64,000 nt of DNA, taken from contig NZ_JAPCID010000013.1 in the NCBI RefSeq assembly GCF_027587175.1, forward strand, positions 87,961 through 151,960. The letters run 5' to 3'. Positions within the stretch are counted from its first letter, which is position 1, and the number at the start of each line of letters is the position of its first letter. Positions 41,579 to 52,940 of the stretch are shown here, piece by piece. The notes beneath the pieces were generated by a model. That model worked only from the letters and a program-made list of their open reading frames with translations, was not told the origin of the DNA and did no database searches. The DNA comes from Solirubrobacter deserti. Its GTDB lineage: Bacteria; Actinomycetota; Thermoleophilia; Solirubrobacterales; Solirubrobacteraceae. Made by a program: the position numbers and the translations under genes.

Positions 41579-44500
41579 GTGAATCCCCTGGAGTCGACAA
41601 CCGCCGATGAGGTCCTGGTCGAGCTGGCCGATCCGCTGGACGCGCTGCTGCGGCAGATCATCAACGGCTACTTCGTCCTGACCGACGGCCAGGGCGCGGT
41701 CTCCAAGTGGTCCGAGCCCGCTGAGCTGCTGTTCGCGCAGCCGAGCGAGGACATCCTCGGCCAGGGGTTCTTCGAGACGCTGATCGGCGGCGAGCTGTCG
41801 CCGGGCGCGCAGGCGTGGCGCGGGTTCCTCGACGCGGGCGAGCCGCCCCGGATGCCCGGCTCGGTCAAGGTCGTCGGGCGTCGCTCCGACGGCGAGACGT
41901 TCCCGCTGGAAGCCGTCTTCGTGCCGGTCAAGCTCGACGAGGGCTTTGACTTCTCGCTGTTCCTGGAGGACCTGTCCTTCGAGCTGCCGCTGAACCTGAT
42001 GCTGCTGCGGATGCGTCAGCAGCACCCGGTCGTGGTGCGGGCGCTCAAGTCCGCGTTGGAGCCGGCCGTGCAGCCGTGGGAAGGCTGGCGCACGGCGGGC
42101 ACGCTCGTCGTGTTCAAGCCCTTGGCGGCCACGCCGTGGGTCGAGGCGGAGCTCGCCCGACGCGAGGCCGAGCGCGCGCTGGCCGACGCCGAGGCCGAGG
42201 AGCGTCTGACCAACCCGGACCCGGGCATCCAGGGCGGCTTCAACGACCTCGACGACGCCGCCGCGGTGGTCGCGCGCCTGCTGAGCGCGATGGAGCGCAT
42301 CGACGAGCTCGAGCGCGTCGCCGGCGGGCTTCCGGCCCAGCTGGACGAAGCGCGGCGCGAGAGCGAGGTGTTCCGCGGCGAGGTCGGCCGCGCGCTGTCG
42401 GCGGTGCCGAGCGAGCTCGACCGGGTCGAGCAGGAGCGCCGCCTGGCGCGGCTCGAGCGGGCGGACGAGGACGTGTTGGCGGCGGCCGAGGCCGCGGCCG
42501 CGCGGGTCGCGGCGCGGCTCGACGGGCTCGAGCGCGAGGGCGCGGCAGCCGACGCGCGGCTGTCCGCGGAGATCGCGGCCGCCGAAGCGCGCGCCGTCGA
42601 CGCGCTGGCCCGGCTGGAGGGCGGCTCGGACGTCGCCGCGCAGCTGGAGGAGGTCCGCGCCGAGCACGAGGAGGCCGCGCACGCGATCCGCTCCGAGCTC
42701 GCCGCCACCGTCGAGCGCCTGGAGCGTGACCGCGAACGCGAGCGCAGCGTCGCCCGCGCCGAGCTCGCGAGCGCGCTGGAGCGCGTCGAGCAGGTCCAGC
42801 GCGGCGCCGATGCCGTCCGCGAGCAGCTGCACGCGTCCCTGTCCGACGACCGCTTCGAGGCGCTGTCCGCGTCCACCGAGGCGCTCCGCGCGCGCGTCGA
42901 GGACCTGGCGACCGGCGACCAGCTCGCCGAGCTGCGCCAGTCGCTCGGCGTCGACATCCGTGAGGCCGTCGCGCGCCACGAGGCCACGACGGCCGAACTC
43001 GCCGCGCTGCGCGAGACCGTCGCTGCGGCCGGCGATCTCGGTGCGCTGCGCGAGGCCGTCGCGCGCTCGGAGGCCGCGGCGAGCGAGCTTGCGGCGCTGC
43101 GTGAGACCGTCGAGCGTCACGAGGCCGCCGCGGGCGACGTAGCAGCCCTGCGTGAGGCGGCTGCTCGTTCCGAGGCCGCCGCGGACGAGCTCGCCGCGCT
43201 GCGTGAGGCCGTCGCGCGTCACGAGGCCGCCGCAAGCGACCTGGGCGCCCTGCGTGAGGCGGCTGCCCGTTCCGAGGCCGCCGCGGACGAGCTCGCGGCG
43301 CTGCGTGAGGCCGTGGCGCGCCACGAGGACGCCGCGGACGAGCTCGCGTCGCTGCGCGAGGCCGTCGCACGGCAGGAGGCTGCCGCCGGCGAGCTCGCCG
43401 CGCTGCGTGATGCCGTGGCGCGGCAGGAGGCTGCCGCGGGCGACCTGGGCGCCCTGCGTGAAGCCGTCGCGCGCCACGAGGCGGCCGCGGACGAACTCGC
43501 GGCGCTGCGTGAGGCCGTCGCGCGGCAGGAGGCCGCCGCGGGCGACCTGGGCGCCCTGCATGAGGCGGCCGCTCGTTCCGAGGCCGCCGCGGACGAACTC
43601 GCCGCGCTGCGTGAGGCCGTCGCCCGCCACGAGGCGGCGACCGGCGACCTCGCGGCGCTCCGCGAGGCGGTCGCGCGCCACGAGGCGGCGACCGGCGAGC
43701 TCGCTGCGCTCCGCGAGGCGGTCGCGCGCCACGAGGCCGCGACGCCCGACCTCGACGCCCTGCGCGACGCCGCGGCCGACCTCCCTGCACTGCGCGAACG
43801 CGTCGCTGAGCTCGACGCGACGGCGCCTGAGTTCGCCGCGCTGAGCGACGCAGTTGCGCGTCTCGACGCCGCGGCCGCCGAGCTTCCCGCCCTGCGCGAC
43901 GCGGTGGCGCGCCACGAGGCCGCCACCGGGGAGCTTGCTGCGCTCCGCGAGGCCGTCAGCGGCCTCGAGGTGCTCCGCGCGGCCGTGGCCCGCCACGAGG
44001 CGGCGGCCGGCGAGGTCACCGCGCTGCGTGACGCCGTCGCGATGCACGCGGCGGCGACGTCCGATCTCGCTGCACGTACCGGCGACCCTGAGGCGCTGCA
44101 CCGCCTCGCCACGGAGCTGGCCGCCCTGCGCGAGGCCGTCGCCCGCCAGGACGCGGCGTCGGCGGATGTCGCAGCGCTCGCCGAGGAACTCGAGCGCCTG
44201 CGCGCGCAACTCGGCGCGGACGCCGACCAGTCGGCGGACGAGGCCGCGGTCGACAGCCGCGTGCAGACGCTCGTGGGGGAGACCCAGCGCGAGCTCGCGG
44301 CCCTTCACGAGCGCCTCACCGCGCTCGACGACAGCCGCGATCTCACCGAGCTCCGCGCCCGCGTCGACGACCTCGCCGAGCGCGCCGGCGCGATCGACTT
44401 CCTCGCCCACGCCGACGACGTCGCCGCCCTGCGCGACCGGGTCGACCAGCTGCCGTCGCGCGACGAACTGAACGAGCGGCTTTCGGCGCTCCCCGACCGC

Positions 44501-46135
44501 AATGAGCTTGCGGGCTTCGTCAGCCGCGAGGAGCTGGACACCCTCGCCGCCCGCGACGAGCTCGCCGCCCTGCGCGAGCGCCTCGAGGGCGTCGCCCGCC
44601 ACGAGGACCTCGTGCACCTCGCCGGACGCGAGGAAGTCGCCGCGCTCCGCGACGCGCTCGAAGGCCTTCCGAGCCGCCACGAGCTCGACGGCCTCGTCCA
44701 CCGCGACGAGCTGAACGGCCTTGCGGCCCGGGACGAGCTCGCCGGGCTGGCCGGGCGCGACGAGATCGCGGCGCTGCGGGAGCGGCTCGACGGGCTCGTG
44801 GGCCGCGATGAGCTCGCCGGGCTGGCCGGGCAGGATGAGATCGCGGCGCTGCGCGAGCGGCTCGACGGCCTCGTGGGCCGCGACGAGATCGTCGCGCTGC
44901 GCGAGCGGCTCGACTCGTTCGCCCGCAACGAGGATCTCGCGACGCTCGCCGGGCGCGACGAGGTCGACGCGCTACGCGAGCGGCTCGGGGAGACGCGGCG
45001 TCGGGTCGACGAAGCGGTCGAGCGGATCACGCAGGTCGATCGCGGCGCCGGATCGGTGCTGGCGGACCTGCGGGCGATGCGCGCGCAGCTGTCGGCGACG
45101 GAGACGGAGGCACTCGGGGCGCGGCAGGTCGCCGTCGCCGCCGACGAGTCCGCGACCGCCGCGCGCGAGCACGCGGCGCGCGCGACCGAGGAGGCCGCGG
45201 CCACCCGGCGCGACGTGGAGGCGCATGTCGCCCGCACGGCGCTGCTCAATGACACGGTCGCGAGCGCGCGCACCGACGCGTCGGCGGCCCGGGCGGCGAC
45301 CGAGGGCCTGGACGCGCGGCTCGCGTCGATCGACCAGCGCGCGGCGGCGCTGCGCGGTGAGCTCGACACGGTCGGCGGGCAGGTCGACCGGCTCGGCGGC
45401 ACGGTGGTCGAGACCGGCGTCGCGCTGAAGGCCGAGGTCAGCGACGTCCGCGACGGGCTCGACGGGCTGCGCGCGGAGCTTGCGGGCATCCGCGAGGAGG
45501 CCAGGCGCTCCGACGACCGCATGGAGGCGATGCAGTCCGAGCTGACGTTCGCGCTCAAGAGCCTCGAGGAGCTCAAGCAGGGCCTCAGCTCCGCGGGCCA
45601 GGCGGCCGTGATCGCGCGTCGCGAAGCCGAGCAGGCGCGCAAGGCCGCCCTGCAGGACGGCTCGACCGAGCGCGTGACGGAGGTCTTCCAGCAGATCCTC
45701 GGGCTGGCCGCTCAGCGCAACGCGCAGGCGCGCCGGCCGGCGCCGCCCGCGCCGCCGACGATCAGCCGCCCCGAGCCGACCGTGCGCGAGCCGCGCCACG
45801 GGTTCGACGACGCGCACGCGCCGATGGCGATCCTCGGCCTCGACGGCCGCTTCAAGGAGCTCAACCCGGCGTTCACGAAGCTCGTGGGCTACAAGGAGCA
45901 CGAGTTCATGAAGGCCGCGTGGCCGTCGCCGCACGACCGCAAGGACTACAAGGACCAGCTCGAGCAGCTGCGCCGGCTCGGCGTCGGCGAGCTGCGCGAG
46001 GTCGACGTCGCGAGCACCTACATGCACGGCCAGGGCCTGATGGTGCCGGTGGTCGGAACGCTGACCCTTGCGGCCGGTGACGACGGCCTCCCGTCGCACC
46101 TCGTGCTCGAGGCGGAAGAGCGCGCGACGACGTAA
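41579..46135 (+). CDS. Giant coiled-coil protein bracketed by PAS domains, with tandem repeats
   Basis: The 1,518-residue product has an N-terminal PAS domain (about 25-140: 'IINGYFVLTDGQGAVSKWSE', 'GRRSDGETFPLEAVFV'). More than 1,200 residues of Ala/Glu/Arg/Leu-rich coiled coil follow, and a C-terminal PAS domain covers about 1400-1512 ('PMAILGLDGRFKELNPAFTK', 'LVGYKEHEF'). Fourteen exact-length 17-residue repeats (consensus ELAALREAVARHEAAAG) fill residues 486-723. A second block with a 25-residue unit ('GRDELAGLAGRDEIAALRER') lies near 1050-1110. It has no signal peptide or membrane helix. A cytoplasmic scaffold that senses a ligand or redox state through PAS is likely. It sits just upstream of mltG-aroE-pilBTC, so a polar or pilus-linked role is possible. 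Confidence 0.78.
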   Translation: MNPLESTTADEVLVELADPLDALLRQIINGYFVLTDGQGAVSKWSEPAELLFAQPSEDILGQGFFETLIGGELSPGAQAWRGFLDAGEPPRMPGSVKVVGRRSDGETFPLEAVFVPVKLDEGFDFSLFLEDLSFELPLNLMLLRMRQQHPVVVRALKSALEPAVQPWEGWRTAGTLVVFKPLAATPWVEAELARREAERALADAEAEERLTNPDPGIQGGFNDLDDAAAVVARLLSAMERIDELERVAGGLPAQLDEARRESEVFRGEVGRALSAVPSELDRVEQERRLARLERADEDVLAAAEAAAARVAARLDGLEREGAAADARLSAEIAAAEARAVDALARLEGGSDVAAQLEEVRAEHEEAAHAIRSELAATVERLERDRERERSVARAELASALERVEQVQRGADAVREQLHASLSDDRFEALSASTEALRARVEDLATGDQLAELRQSLGVDIREAVARHEATTAELAALRETVAAAGDLGALREAVARSEAAASELAALRETVERHEAAAGDVAALREAAARSEAAADELAALREAVARHEAAASDLGALREAAARSEAAADELAALREAVARHEDAADELASLREAVARQEAAAGELAALRDAVARQEAAAGDLGALREAVARHEAAADELAALREAVARQEAAAGDLGALHEAAARSEAAADELAALREAVARHEAATGDLAALREAVARHEAATGELAALREAVARHEAATPDLDALRDAAADLPALRERVAELDATAPEFAALSDAVARLDAAAAELPALRDAVARHEAATGELAALREAVSGLEVLRAAVARHEAAAGEVTALRDAVAMHAAATSDLAARTGDPEALHRLATELAALREAVARQDAASADVAALAEELERLRAQLGADADQSADEAAVDSRVQTLVGETQRELAALHERLTALDDSRDLTELRARVDDLAERAGAIDFLAHADDVAALRDRVDQLPSRDELNERLSALPDRNELAGFVSREELDTLAARDELAALRERLEGVARHEDLVHLAGREEVAALRDALEGLPSRHELDGLVHRDELNGLAARDELAGLAGRDEIAALRERLDGLVGRDELAGLAGQDEIAALRERLDGLVGRDEIVALRERLDSFARNEDLATLAGRDEVDALRERLGETRRRVDEAVERITQVDRGAGSVLADLRAMRAQLSATETEALGARQVAVAADESATAAREHAARATEEAAATRRDVEAHVARTALLNDTVASARTDASAARAATEGLDARLASIDQRAAALRGELDTVGGQVDRLGGTVVETGVALKAEVSDVRDGLDGLRAELAGIREEARRSDDRMEAMQSELTFALKSLEELKQGLSSAGQAAVIARREAEQARKAALQDGSTERVTEVFQQILGLAAQRNAQARRPAPPAPPTISRPEPTVREPRHGFDDAHAPMAILGLDGRFKELNPAFTKLVGYKEHEFMKAAWPSPHDRKDYKDQLEQLRRLGVGELREVDVASTYMHGQGLMVPVVGTLTLAAGDDGLPSHLVLEAEERATT
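43034..43747 (+). repeat. Fourteen in-frame 51-bp tandem repeats
   Basis: Units of exactly 51 bases alternate between two flavours (DLGALREA.ARSEAAAD and ELAALREAVARHEAAAG). Repetition decays downstream to about 44070. Copy number may vary between strains by slippage. Earlier units near 42963 are incomplete. Confidence 0.85.
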
Positions 46136-46174
46136 CTCCGTCGGCCGGGCTCGCTAGCATGGCCAACTGGTCGT

Positions 46175-46218
46175 CGACCCTGAGGAGAGCCGGGAATCCG
46201 CCCGGGGCCAGGGTCGTA
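46175..46218 (+). promoter_or_regulatory. Structured leader hairpin upstream of mltG
   Basis: CGACCCTG pairs with CAGGGTCG about 30 bases on, with an inner CCGGG/CCCGG stem, giving a strong nested hairpin ending roughly 15 bases before the mltG TTG. The right edge is approximate. It could be a terminator after the PAS protein gene or an mRNA leader structure. Confidence 0.45.
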
Positions 46219-46231
46219 ACTGGTTTCCACG

Positions 46232-47998
46232 TTGTTCGGCAAGCGCTCGGACCAACCCCGCACAGCTGAGGACCGCGCACGCGCCGCGGCCGAACGCGCT
46301 GCCCGGCGCGAAGGGCGCCCCCTGCCGCGCGAGGCGTTCGACGACGCCGTCCCGCCGCCCGACGTCGAGCCGCGTTCCGAGCGCCCGGCGCCGGTCGAAG
46401 AGCCGCGCTTCGAGCCGGAGCCGCCGCCGGTCCAGCAGGAAGAACCCCGGGTCGAGCCGCCGCCCGTCGAGCGCGAGGAGCCGCGGGTCGAGGCGCCGCC
46501 CCAGCCCGCGCCCGTCGAGCAGGAAGAGCCGGTGGTGGAGGCGCCGCGCGCACAGCCCGCCGCCGAGCCGCGGCTCGAGGCCGCGTCGGAGGCCGCCCGT
46601 CGCTCCGACCCGCGCGATCTTTCACCCGCCGAGCACCTGCACCAGCCCACGGTCGAGTACACGCCGTTCCAGACCGAGGAGCACGAGGCGCCGCTCGGCG
46701 ACCCGCACGCGGACGAGCCGGAGATCGTGGCCCATCGCCGCCCAGCGACCGCGACGGCCGAGCACGAGGTGTTCGACGACGAGGACGATGAGGAGGTGCT
46801 GCCGCCGGTCAAGCCGCTGCGCGCCGCACCGCCGCGCAGCGCGGGGCAGGCGCCGCGCAAGCGTCCCGCGCCGAACGTGCCTCGCGCGACCCGTGCGCGC
46901 AACCGCGGCCGCAAGACGCCGCCGCCCGCGAACGTCGGCCGCGGCACGGGCAACGGCCATTGGGGCCGGCGGATCTTCGCCGTCGTCGCCCTCGTGGTCA
47001 TCGCCGGCCTGCTGTACGCGGCCAACCAGACGTTCCAGCCCTTCCACGGCGACGCCGACGGCGAGCGCGTCCGGGTCACGATCCCGGAGAACTCGGACGC
47101 GGGCCAGATCGGCACGATCCTCGCGGACGCGGGCATCGTCGACTCGGCACGCTTCTTCGAGCTCAGCGCGACGATCGACGGCACGCGCGGGAGCCTGCGC
47201 CCCGGCGACTACTCGCTCCAGCAGGGCATGAGCAACGAGGACGTGATCGCCGAGCTCACGAAGGCGCCCGAGGAGGCCACCCCGGTGCCCACGGTCGAGC
47301 TCACGCTCGTCGAGGGCCCGTCGCGCCGCGAGAACGCGCCTGTCGTCGACAAGTCCGACAAGGTACGCGGGGAGTACGCGAAGGCCAGCGGCTCGAAGGA
47401 GACGCTCGCACGCATCCGCGAGCTGGGAGCACCGCGCGGCACCCGGACCGCCGAGGGCTTCCTGTTCCCGGCCACGTACACGCTGCCGGAGGGCTCGTCC
47501 GCGAACGATCTCGTGAAGGCGCAGCTCGACGCGTTCGAGGAGAACTTCTCCGAGATCGACATGAGCTACGCCAAGCGCAAGAACCTCAGCCGGTACGACG
47601 TGCTGATCATCGCGTCCCTGATCGAGCGCGAGGCGAGCCTGGCCAGGGAGCGCCGACTCGTGTCAGCGGTCATCTACAACCGCCTCGCTGAGGGTATGCC
47701 CCTAGGAATCGACGCGACGACGCGCTACTCGACGAACAATTGGACCCGACCCATCAAGCAGTCCGAGATCGAGAAGGACGAGCCGTTCAACACGCGGGTC
47801 AATCGCGGGCTGCCGCCGACACCGATAGGCAACCCCGGGCTCGCGTCGCTGAAGGCCGCCGCCAACCCGTCGCGCAAGGGCTACCTGTACTACGTGCGCA
47901 AGGCCAACGACGACTCCGGCGAGCACGCGTTCTCGACCACGTACTCCGAGTTCGAGAAGGATCTCGCGCGCTACAACGCGTCACGCGGCGACGGCTGA
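46232..47998 (+). CDS. mltG: Endolytic murein transglycosylase MltG with long acidic/Pro-rich cytoplasmic arm
   Basis: The product has 588 residues. The first 240 are disordered (Pro, Glu, Arg rich; 'EEPRVEPPPVEREEPRVEAP'), then comes one membrane helix ('IFAVVALVVIAGLLYAANQT', about 246-266) and an extracytoplasmic YceG domain with a LysM-like start and the catalytic Glu in 'IIASLIEREASLARERR'. It continues 'NRLAEGMPLGIDATTRYSTN' and 'PTPIGNPGLASLKAAANPS', all typical. It cleaves nascent peptidoglycan strands and sets glycan length. The start is TTG; the cytoplasmic arm is far longer than in E. coli MltG, as in other actinobacteria. Its stop shares a base with the aroE start (TGATG). Confidence 0.93.
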   Translation: MFGKRSDQPRTAEDRARAAAERAARREGRPLPREAFDDAVPPPDVEPRSERPAPVEEPRFEPEPPPVQQEEPRVEPPPVEREEPRVEAPPQPAPVEQEEPVVEAPRAQPAAEPRLEAASEAARRSDPRDLSPAEHLHQPTVEYTPFQTEEHEAPLGDPHADEPEIVAHRRPATATAEHEVFDDEDDEEVLPPVKPLRAAPPRSAGQAPRKRPAPNVPRATRARNRGRKTPPPANVGRGTGNGHWGRRIFAVVALVVIAGLLYAANQTFQPFHGDADGERVRVTIPENSDAGQIGTILADAGIVDSARFFELSATIDGTRGSLRPGDYSLQQGMSNEDVIAELTKAPEEATPVPTVELTLVEGPSRRENAPVVDKSDKVRGEYAKASGSKETLARIRELGAPRGTRTAEGFLFPATYTLPEGSSANDLVKAQLDAFEENFSEIDMSYAKRKNLSRYDVLIIASLIEREASLARERRLVSAVIYNRLAEGMPLGIDATTRYSTNNWTRPIKQSEIEKDEPFNTRVNRGLPPTPIGNPGLASLKAAANPSRKGYLYYVRKANDDSGEHAFSTTYSEFEKDLARYNASRGDG

Positions 47999-48785
47999 TG
48001 CGGCTGGGCGTGTGCGGCTGGCCGGTCGCCCACTCACGGTCCCCGCAGATGCACAACGCGGCTCTGCAGCACCTGGGGCTGTCAACGTGGCGTTACCAGA
48101 AGCTCCCGCTGCCGCCTGAGCTGTTCGCGGAGGTCATCCCGAACCTGCCGCGGCTCGGCTTCCGCGGCGTGAACGTGACGATCCCGCACAAGGAAGCGGC
48201 GCTGCTGCTGGCAGACAACGCGACCGAGACGGCCAAGCAGATCGGCGCGGCGAACACGCTCACGTTCGAGCCCGACGGCACCATCCACGCCGACAACACC
48301 GACGCGACGGGCTTCCTCACCTCCCTGAGGACGTCCGCCTACGGCAAGACCGCCCTCGTGCTGGGCGCCGGCGGCTCCGCCCGCGCGATCCTCTACGCGC
48401 TCCAGCAGGCCGGCGTCTCCGAGCTGCGCGTCTGGAACCGCACCGAGGCCAAAGCTCACGCGCTGGCGCAAGAGTTCACGGCCACGGTCAGTGCTGAACC
48501 CGCCGAGATCATCGTCAACTGCACGAGTGTGGGCCTGCACGACCCGTCCGCCACCTTCAAGGAACTGCCGCTCAGCGCCGATGATCTGTATGCCGGATGC
48601 ACAGTGGTGGACATGGTCTACCGGAACGGCGGCACCCTTCTGCTCAACGCCGCGAAGGCGAACGGGGCGGAGGTGGTCGACGGTCTGGAGATCCTGGTCG
48701 CCCAGGGCGCAGCCTCCCTCGAGCGCTGGACCGGCCGGACGGCTCCCGATCAGGCGATGCGGGAGGCCGTCGCCGATATCGCCAC

Positions 48786-48789
<4 letters not shown>
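47998..48789 (+). CDS. aroE: Shikimate 5-dehydrogenase
   Basis: The product is 263 residues from ATG 47998. Substrate-binding residues are seen in 'GWPVAHSRSPQMHNAAL' (Ser-x-Ser) and 'GVNVTIPHKEAAL' (catalytic Lys). The NADP-binding Rossmann motif is 'VLGAGGSARAILYAL' with 'NRTEAKA'. The C-terminal 'DGLEILVAQGAASLERWTG' completes the family. It reduces 3-dehydroshikimate in aromatic amino-acid synthesis. It overlaps mltG by one base and pilB by four (ATGA), so a shikimate gene is translationally linked to pilus motor genes. Confidence 0.94.
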
Positions 48790-50576
<1,787 letters not shown>

Positions 50577-50605
50577 GGCCAGGGCCCCACTTCAGCCGCG
50601 CGCTG

Positions 50606-50624
50606 TCCCTGCCGATACCAGGGA
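50606..50624 (+). promoter_or_regulatory. Small hairpin just before pilT
   Basis: A TCCCTG / CAGGGA 6-bp stem ends four bases before the pilT ATG and includes the AGGGA that would serve as ribosome site. It may lower pilT translation relative to pilB; this is inferred. Confidence 0.35.
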
Positions 50625-50628
50625 TGGC

Positions 50629-51723
50629 ATGAACTTCGACTTCGCGGACATCCTGCTCAAGGTCGTCGAGCACAAGGCTTCCGACCTCCACATCACCTCG
50701 GGCGCCCCGCCCACCATCCGCGTCCGCGGCTCGCTGGTTCCTCTCGAGGGCATGCCGAACCTGACGCCGACGGACACGCGCGAGATCGTCTACGCGATCC
50801 TCTCGAGCTCGCAGCGCCAGGTGCTGGAGACCGACTGGCAGCTCGACTTCGCCTACAGCGTCCCGGGCGTCGGCCGCTTCCGCGTCAACACGTTCTTCCA
50901 GCGCGGCACGCTCGGCGCCGCGTTCCGCTTGATCCCGTCCGAGACGGTGCCGATCGAGCGCCTCGGCCTGCCGTCCGTGGTGCGCGGCTTTGCCAGCAAG
51001 CCGCGCGGGATCGTGCTCGTGACCGGCCCGACGGGCTCGGGCAAGTCCACGACGCTCGCGTCGATCATCAACGAGATCAACGAGACGCGCGACGAGCACA
51101 TCCTCACCATCGAGGACCCGATCGAGTTCCTGCACCGCCACAAGCGCTGCATCGTCAACCAGCGCGAGATCGGCCAGGACGCCCCGAACTTCGCCGCCGG
51201 CCTGAAGGCCGCGCTGCGCCAGGACCCCGACGTGATCCTCGTCGGCGAGATGCGCGACCAAGAGACGATCGGGACCGCGCTGACCGCTGCCGAGACCGGC
51301 CACCTCGTGTTCGCCACGCTGCACACGCAGGACGCGCCGCAGACGATCGACCGCATCATCGACGTCTTCCCGCCCTCCCAGCAGGGCCAGGTCCGCGCGC
51401 AGCTCGCGATCGGCCTGCAGGGCGTCGTCACGCAGACGCTGCTGCCGACCGCCGACGGCACGGGCCGCTGCGTCGCTGCCGAGGTGCTGATCCCGACGCC
51501 GGGCGTGCGCAACCTGATCCGCGAAGGCAAGACGCACCAGATCTACTCGCTGATCCAGACGGGCGGAGCCGAAGGCATGCAGACCATGGACAGCTCGCTC
51601 GCCGCCCTCGTGCGCGCGGGCAAGATCACGATGGCCACGGCCGAGACACGCTCCTCCCAGCCGGCGGAGATGCGCCGGCTGGCGCACGGCCTCGGCACCA
51701 CGACGCCGCCGGTGGCCGTCTGA
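50629..51723 (+). CDS. pilT: Twitching motility/pilus retraction ATPase
   Basis: The 364-residue protein is a typical PilT: start 'FADILLKVVEHKASDLHITS', Walker A 'GPTGSGKSTT' (about 134-143), 'TIEDPIEFLHRHKRCIVNQR', 'DPDVILVGEMRDQETIGTAL', the retraction-ATPase 'FATLHTQDAPQTIDRIIDVF', and the PilT signature 'GLQGVVTQTLLP'. It powers pilus disassembly and twitching. Its presence with pilB argues for true type IV pili rather than a type II secretion system. The stop overlaps the pilC ATG by one base (TGATG). Confidence 0.95.
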   Translation: MNFDFADILLKVVEHKASDLHITSGAPPTIRVRGSLVPLEGMPNLTPTDTREIVYAILSSSQRQVLETDWQLDFAYSVPGVGRFRVNTFFQRGTLGAAFRLIPSETVPIERLGLPSVVRGFASKPRGIVLVTGPTGSGKSTTLASIINEINETRDEHILTIEDPIEFLHRHKRCIVNQREIGQDAPNFAAGLKAALRQDPDVILVGEMRDQETIGTALTAAETGHLVFATLHTQDAPQTIDRIIDVFPPSQQGQVRAQLAIGLQGVVTQTLLPTADGTGRCVAAEVLIPTPGVRNLIREGKTHQIYSLIQTGGAEGMQTMDSSLAALVRAGKITMATAETRSSQPAEMRRLAHGLGTTTPPVAV

Positions 51724-52937
51724 TGGCCGCCGCGGTGTGGGCCTACAAGGCGGTCGACGGCGCCGGCGTCCCGTCCAAGGGCGAGCTGAAGGCGAGCTCG
51801 CAGGACGACGCGCGCGAGCAGCTGAGCGCCCTCGGTCTCAAGCCGATGGAGGTCTCCGAGAAGAAGACGGGCCTCAACGCCGAGATCACGCTCCTCCAGC
51901 GCATCAAGGCCGCCGAGCTGACGGTCATGACGCGCCAGCTGGCGACCATGATCACGTCGGGCATGACGCTGCTGCGCGCCTTCTACGTGCTCGAGGACCA
52001 GCTCGAGAACAAGAAGCTGCGCGACACGGTCGGCGCCGTGCGCGAGGACATCGAGTCCGGCCTGGCGTTCTCCGACGCGCTCGACAAGCACCCGAAGGTG
52101 TTCTCGCCGCTGTACGTCGCCATGGTGCGCGCCGGCGAGACCGGCGGCGTGCTCGAGGCGTCCCTGGACCGGATCGCCGACCAGCTCGAGAAGGACGACG
52201 AGCTGCGCCGCCAGGTCAAGGGCGCGATGGCCTACCCGCTCGTGGTCCTCACCTTCGCGCTGTGCGTCCTGATCGGCCTGATCGCGTTCATCGTGCCGGT
52301 GTTCGTGAAGGTCTTCGACGACTTCGGCGGCGAGCTCCCGTTCATCACCAAGCTCACCGTGCAGATGTCGAACGTCGTCACCGGCCAGTGGTATCTGCTG
52401 ATCGCGGCCGCCATCGGCGGGCCGATCGCCTTCAAGAAGTGGCGCACGAGCGCCTGGGGCCGCCCCCAGTGGGACCGCATCCGGCTCAAGTTCCCGTTCA
52501 AGATCGGCGTGACCGTGCAGAAGATCGCGCTCGCGCGCTGGTCGCGCACGTTCGCGGCGCTCTACTCCGCCGGCGTGCCGATCATGCAGGCGATCGAGAT
52601 CACCGGCCAGACCGCGGGCAACTCCGTCGTCGAGAAGGCCATGGCCGACGTCATCGAGTCCGTCAAGTCCGGCGGCTCGATCGCGGACCCGCTCAAGGAG
52701 GCCCCGATCTTCCCGTCCATGGTCGCGCAGATGATCGCGGTCGGCGAGGAGACCGGCAACCTCGACGCGATGCTCTCGAAGGTCGCCGACTTCTACGAGG
52801 CCGAGGTCTCGGCCGCCGTCAAGGCGCTCACCTCGATCCTCGAGCCCGTGATGATCATCCTCGTGGGCGGCATCGTCGGCTTCATCGTGATCGCGATGTA
52901 CATGCCGATGTTCAAGGTCTACGACTCCATCAAGTAG
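51723..52937 (+). CDS. pilC: Type IV pilus inner-membrane platform protein
   Basis: The 404-residue protein has two T2SSF domains. Each begins with a helical bundle ('LTVMTRQLATMITSGMTLLR' and 'LARWSRTFAALYSAGVPIMQ'), and there are three membrane helices ('LVVLTFALCVLIGLIAFIVP', 'WYLLIAAAIGGPIAF', 'VMIILVGGIVGFIVIAMYMP'). It anchors the PilB/PilT motors. It is last in the mltG-aroE-pilB-pilT-pilC run. No pilin or prepilin peptidase gene follows; the next gene is convergent, with only three bases between stops. Confidence 0.94.
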   Translation: MAAAVWAYKAVDGAGVPSKGELKASSQDDAREQLSALGLKPMEVSEKKTGLNAEITLLQRIKAAELTVMTRQLATMITSGMTLLRAFYVLEDQLENKKLRDTVGAVREDIESGLAFSDALDKHPKVFSPLYVAMVRAGETGGVLEASLDRIADQLEKDDELRRQVKGAMAYPLVVLTFALCVLIGLIAFIVPVFVKVFDDFGGELPFITKLTVQMSNVVTGQWYLLIAAAIGGPIAFKKWRTSAWGRPQWDRIRLKFPFKIGVTVQKIALARWSRTFAALYSAGVPIMQAIEITGQTAGNSVVEKAMADVIESVKSGGSIADPLKEAPIFPSMVAQMIAVGEETGNLDAMLSKVADFYEAEVSAAVKALTSILEPVMIILVGGIVGFIVIAMYMPMFKVYDSIK

Positions 52938-52940
52938 CGC

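Noticed and set aside
43034..43747. CRISPR-like regular repeats
   Set aside because: Repeats are directly adjacent, 51 bp, in frame and coding; there are no spacers and no cas genes.
41540..44701. A 1,053-codon open frame antisense to the PAS-coiled coil gene
   Set aside because: It mirrors the 51-bp repeats and GC bias of the real gene, has no start signal, and gives a low-complexity Arg/Gly/Leu product.
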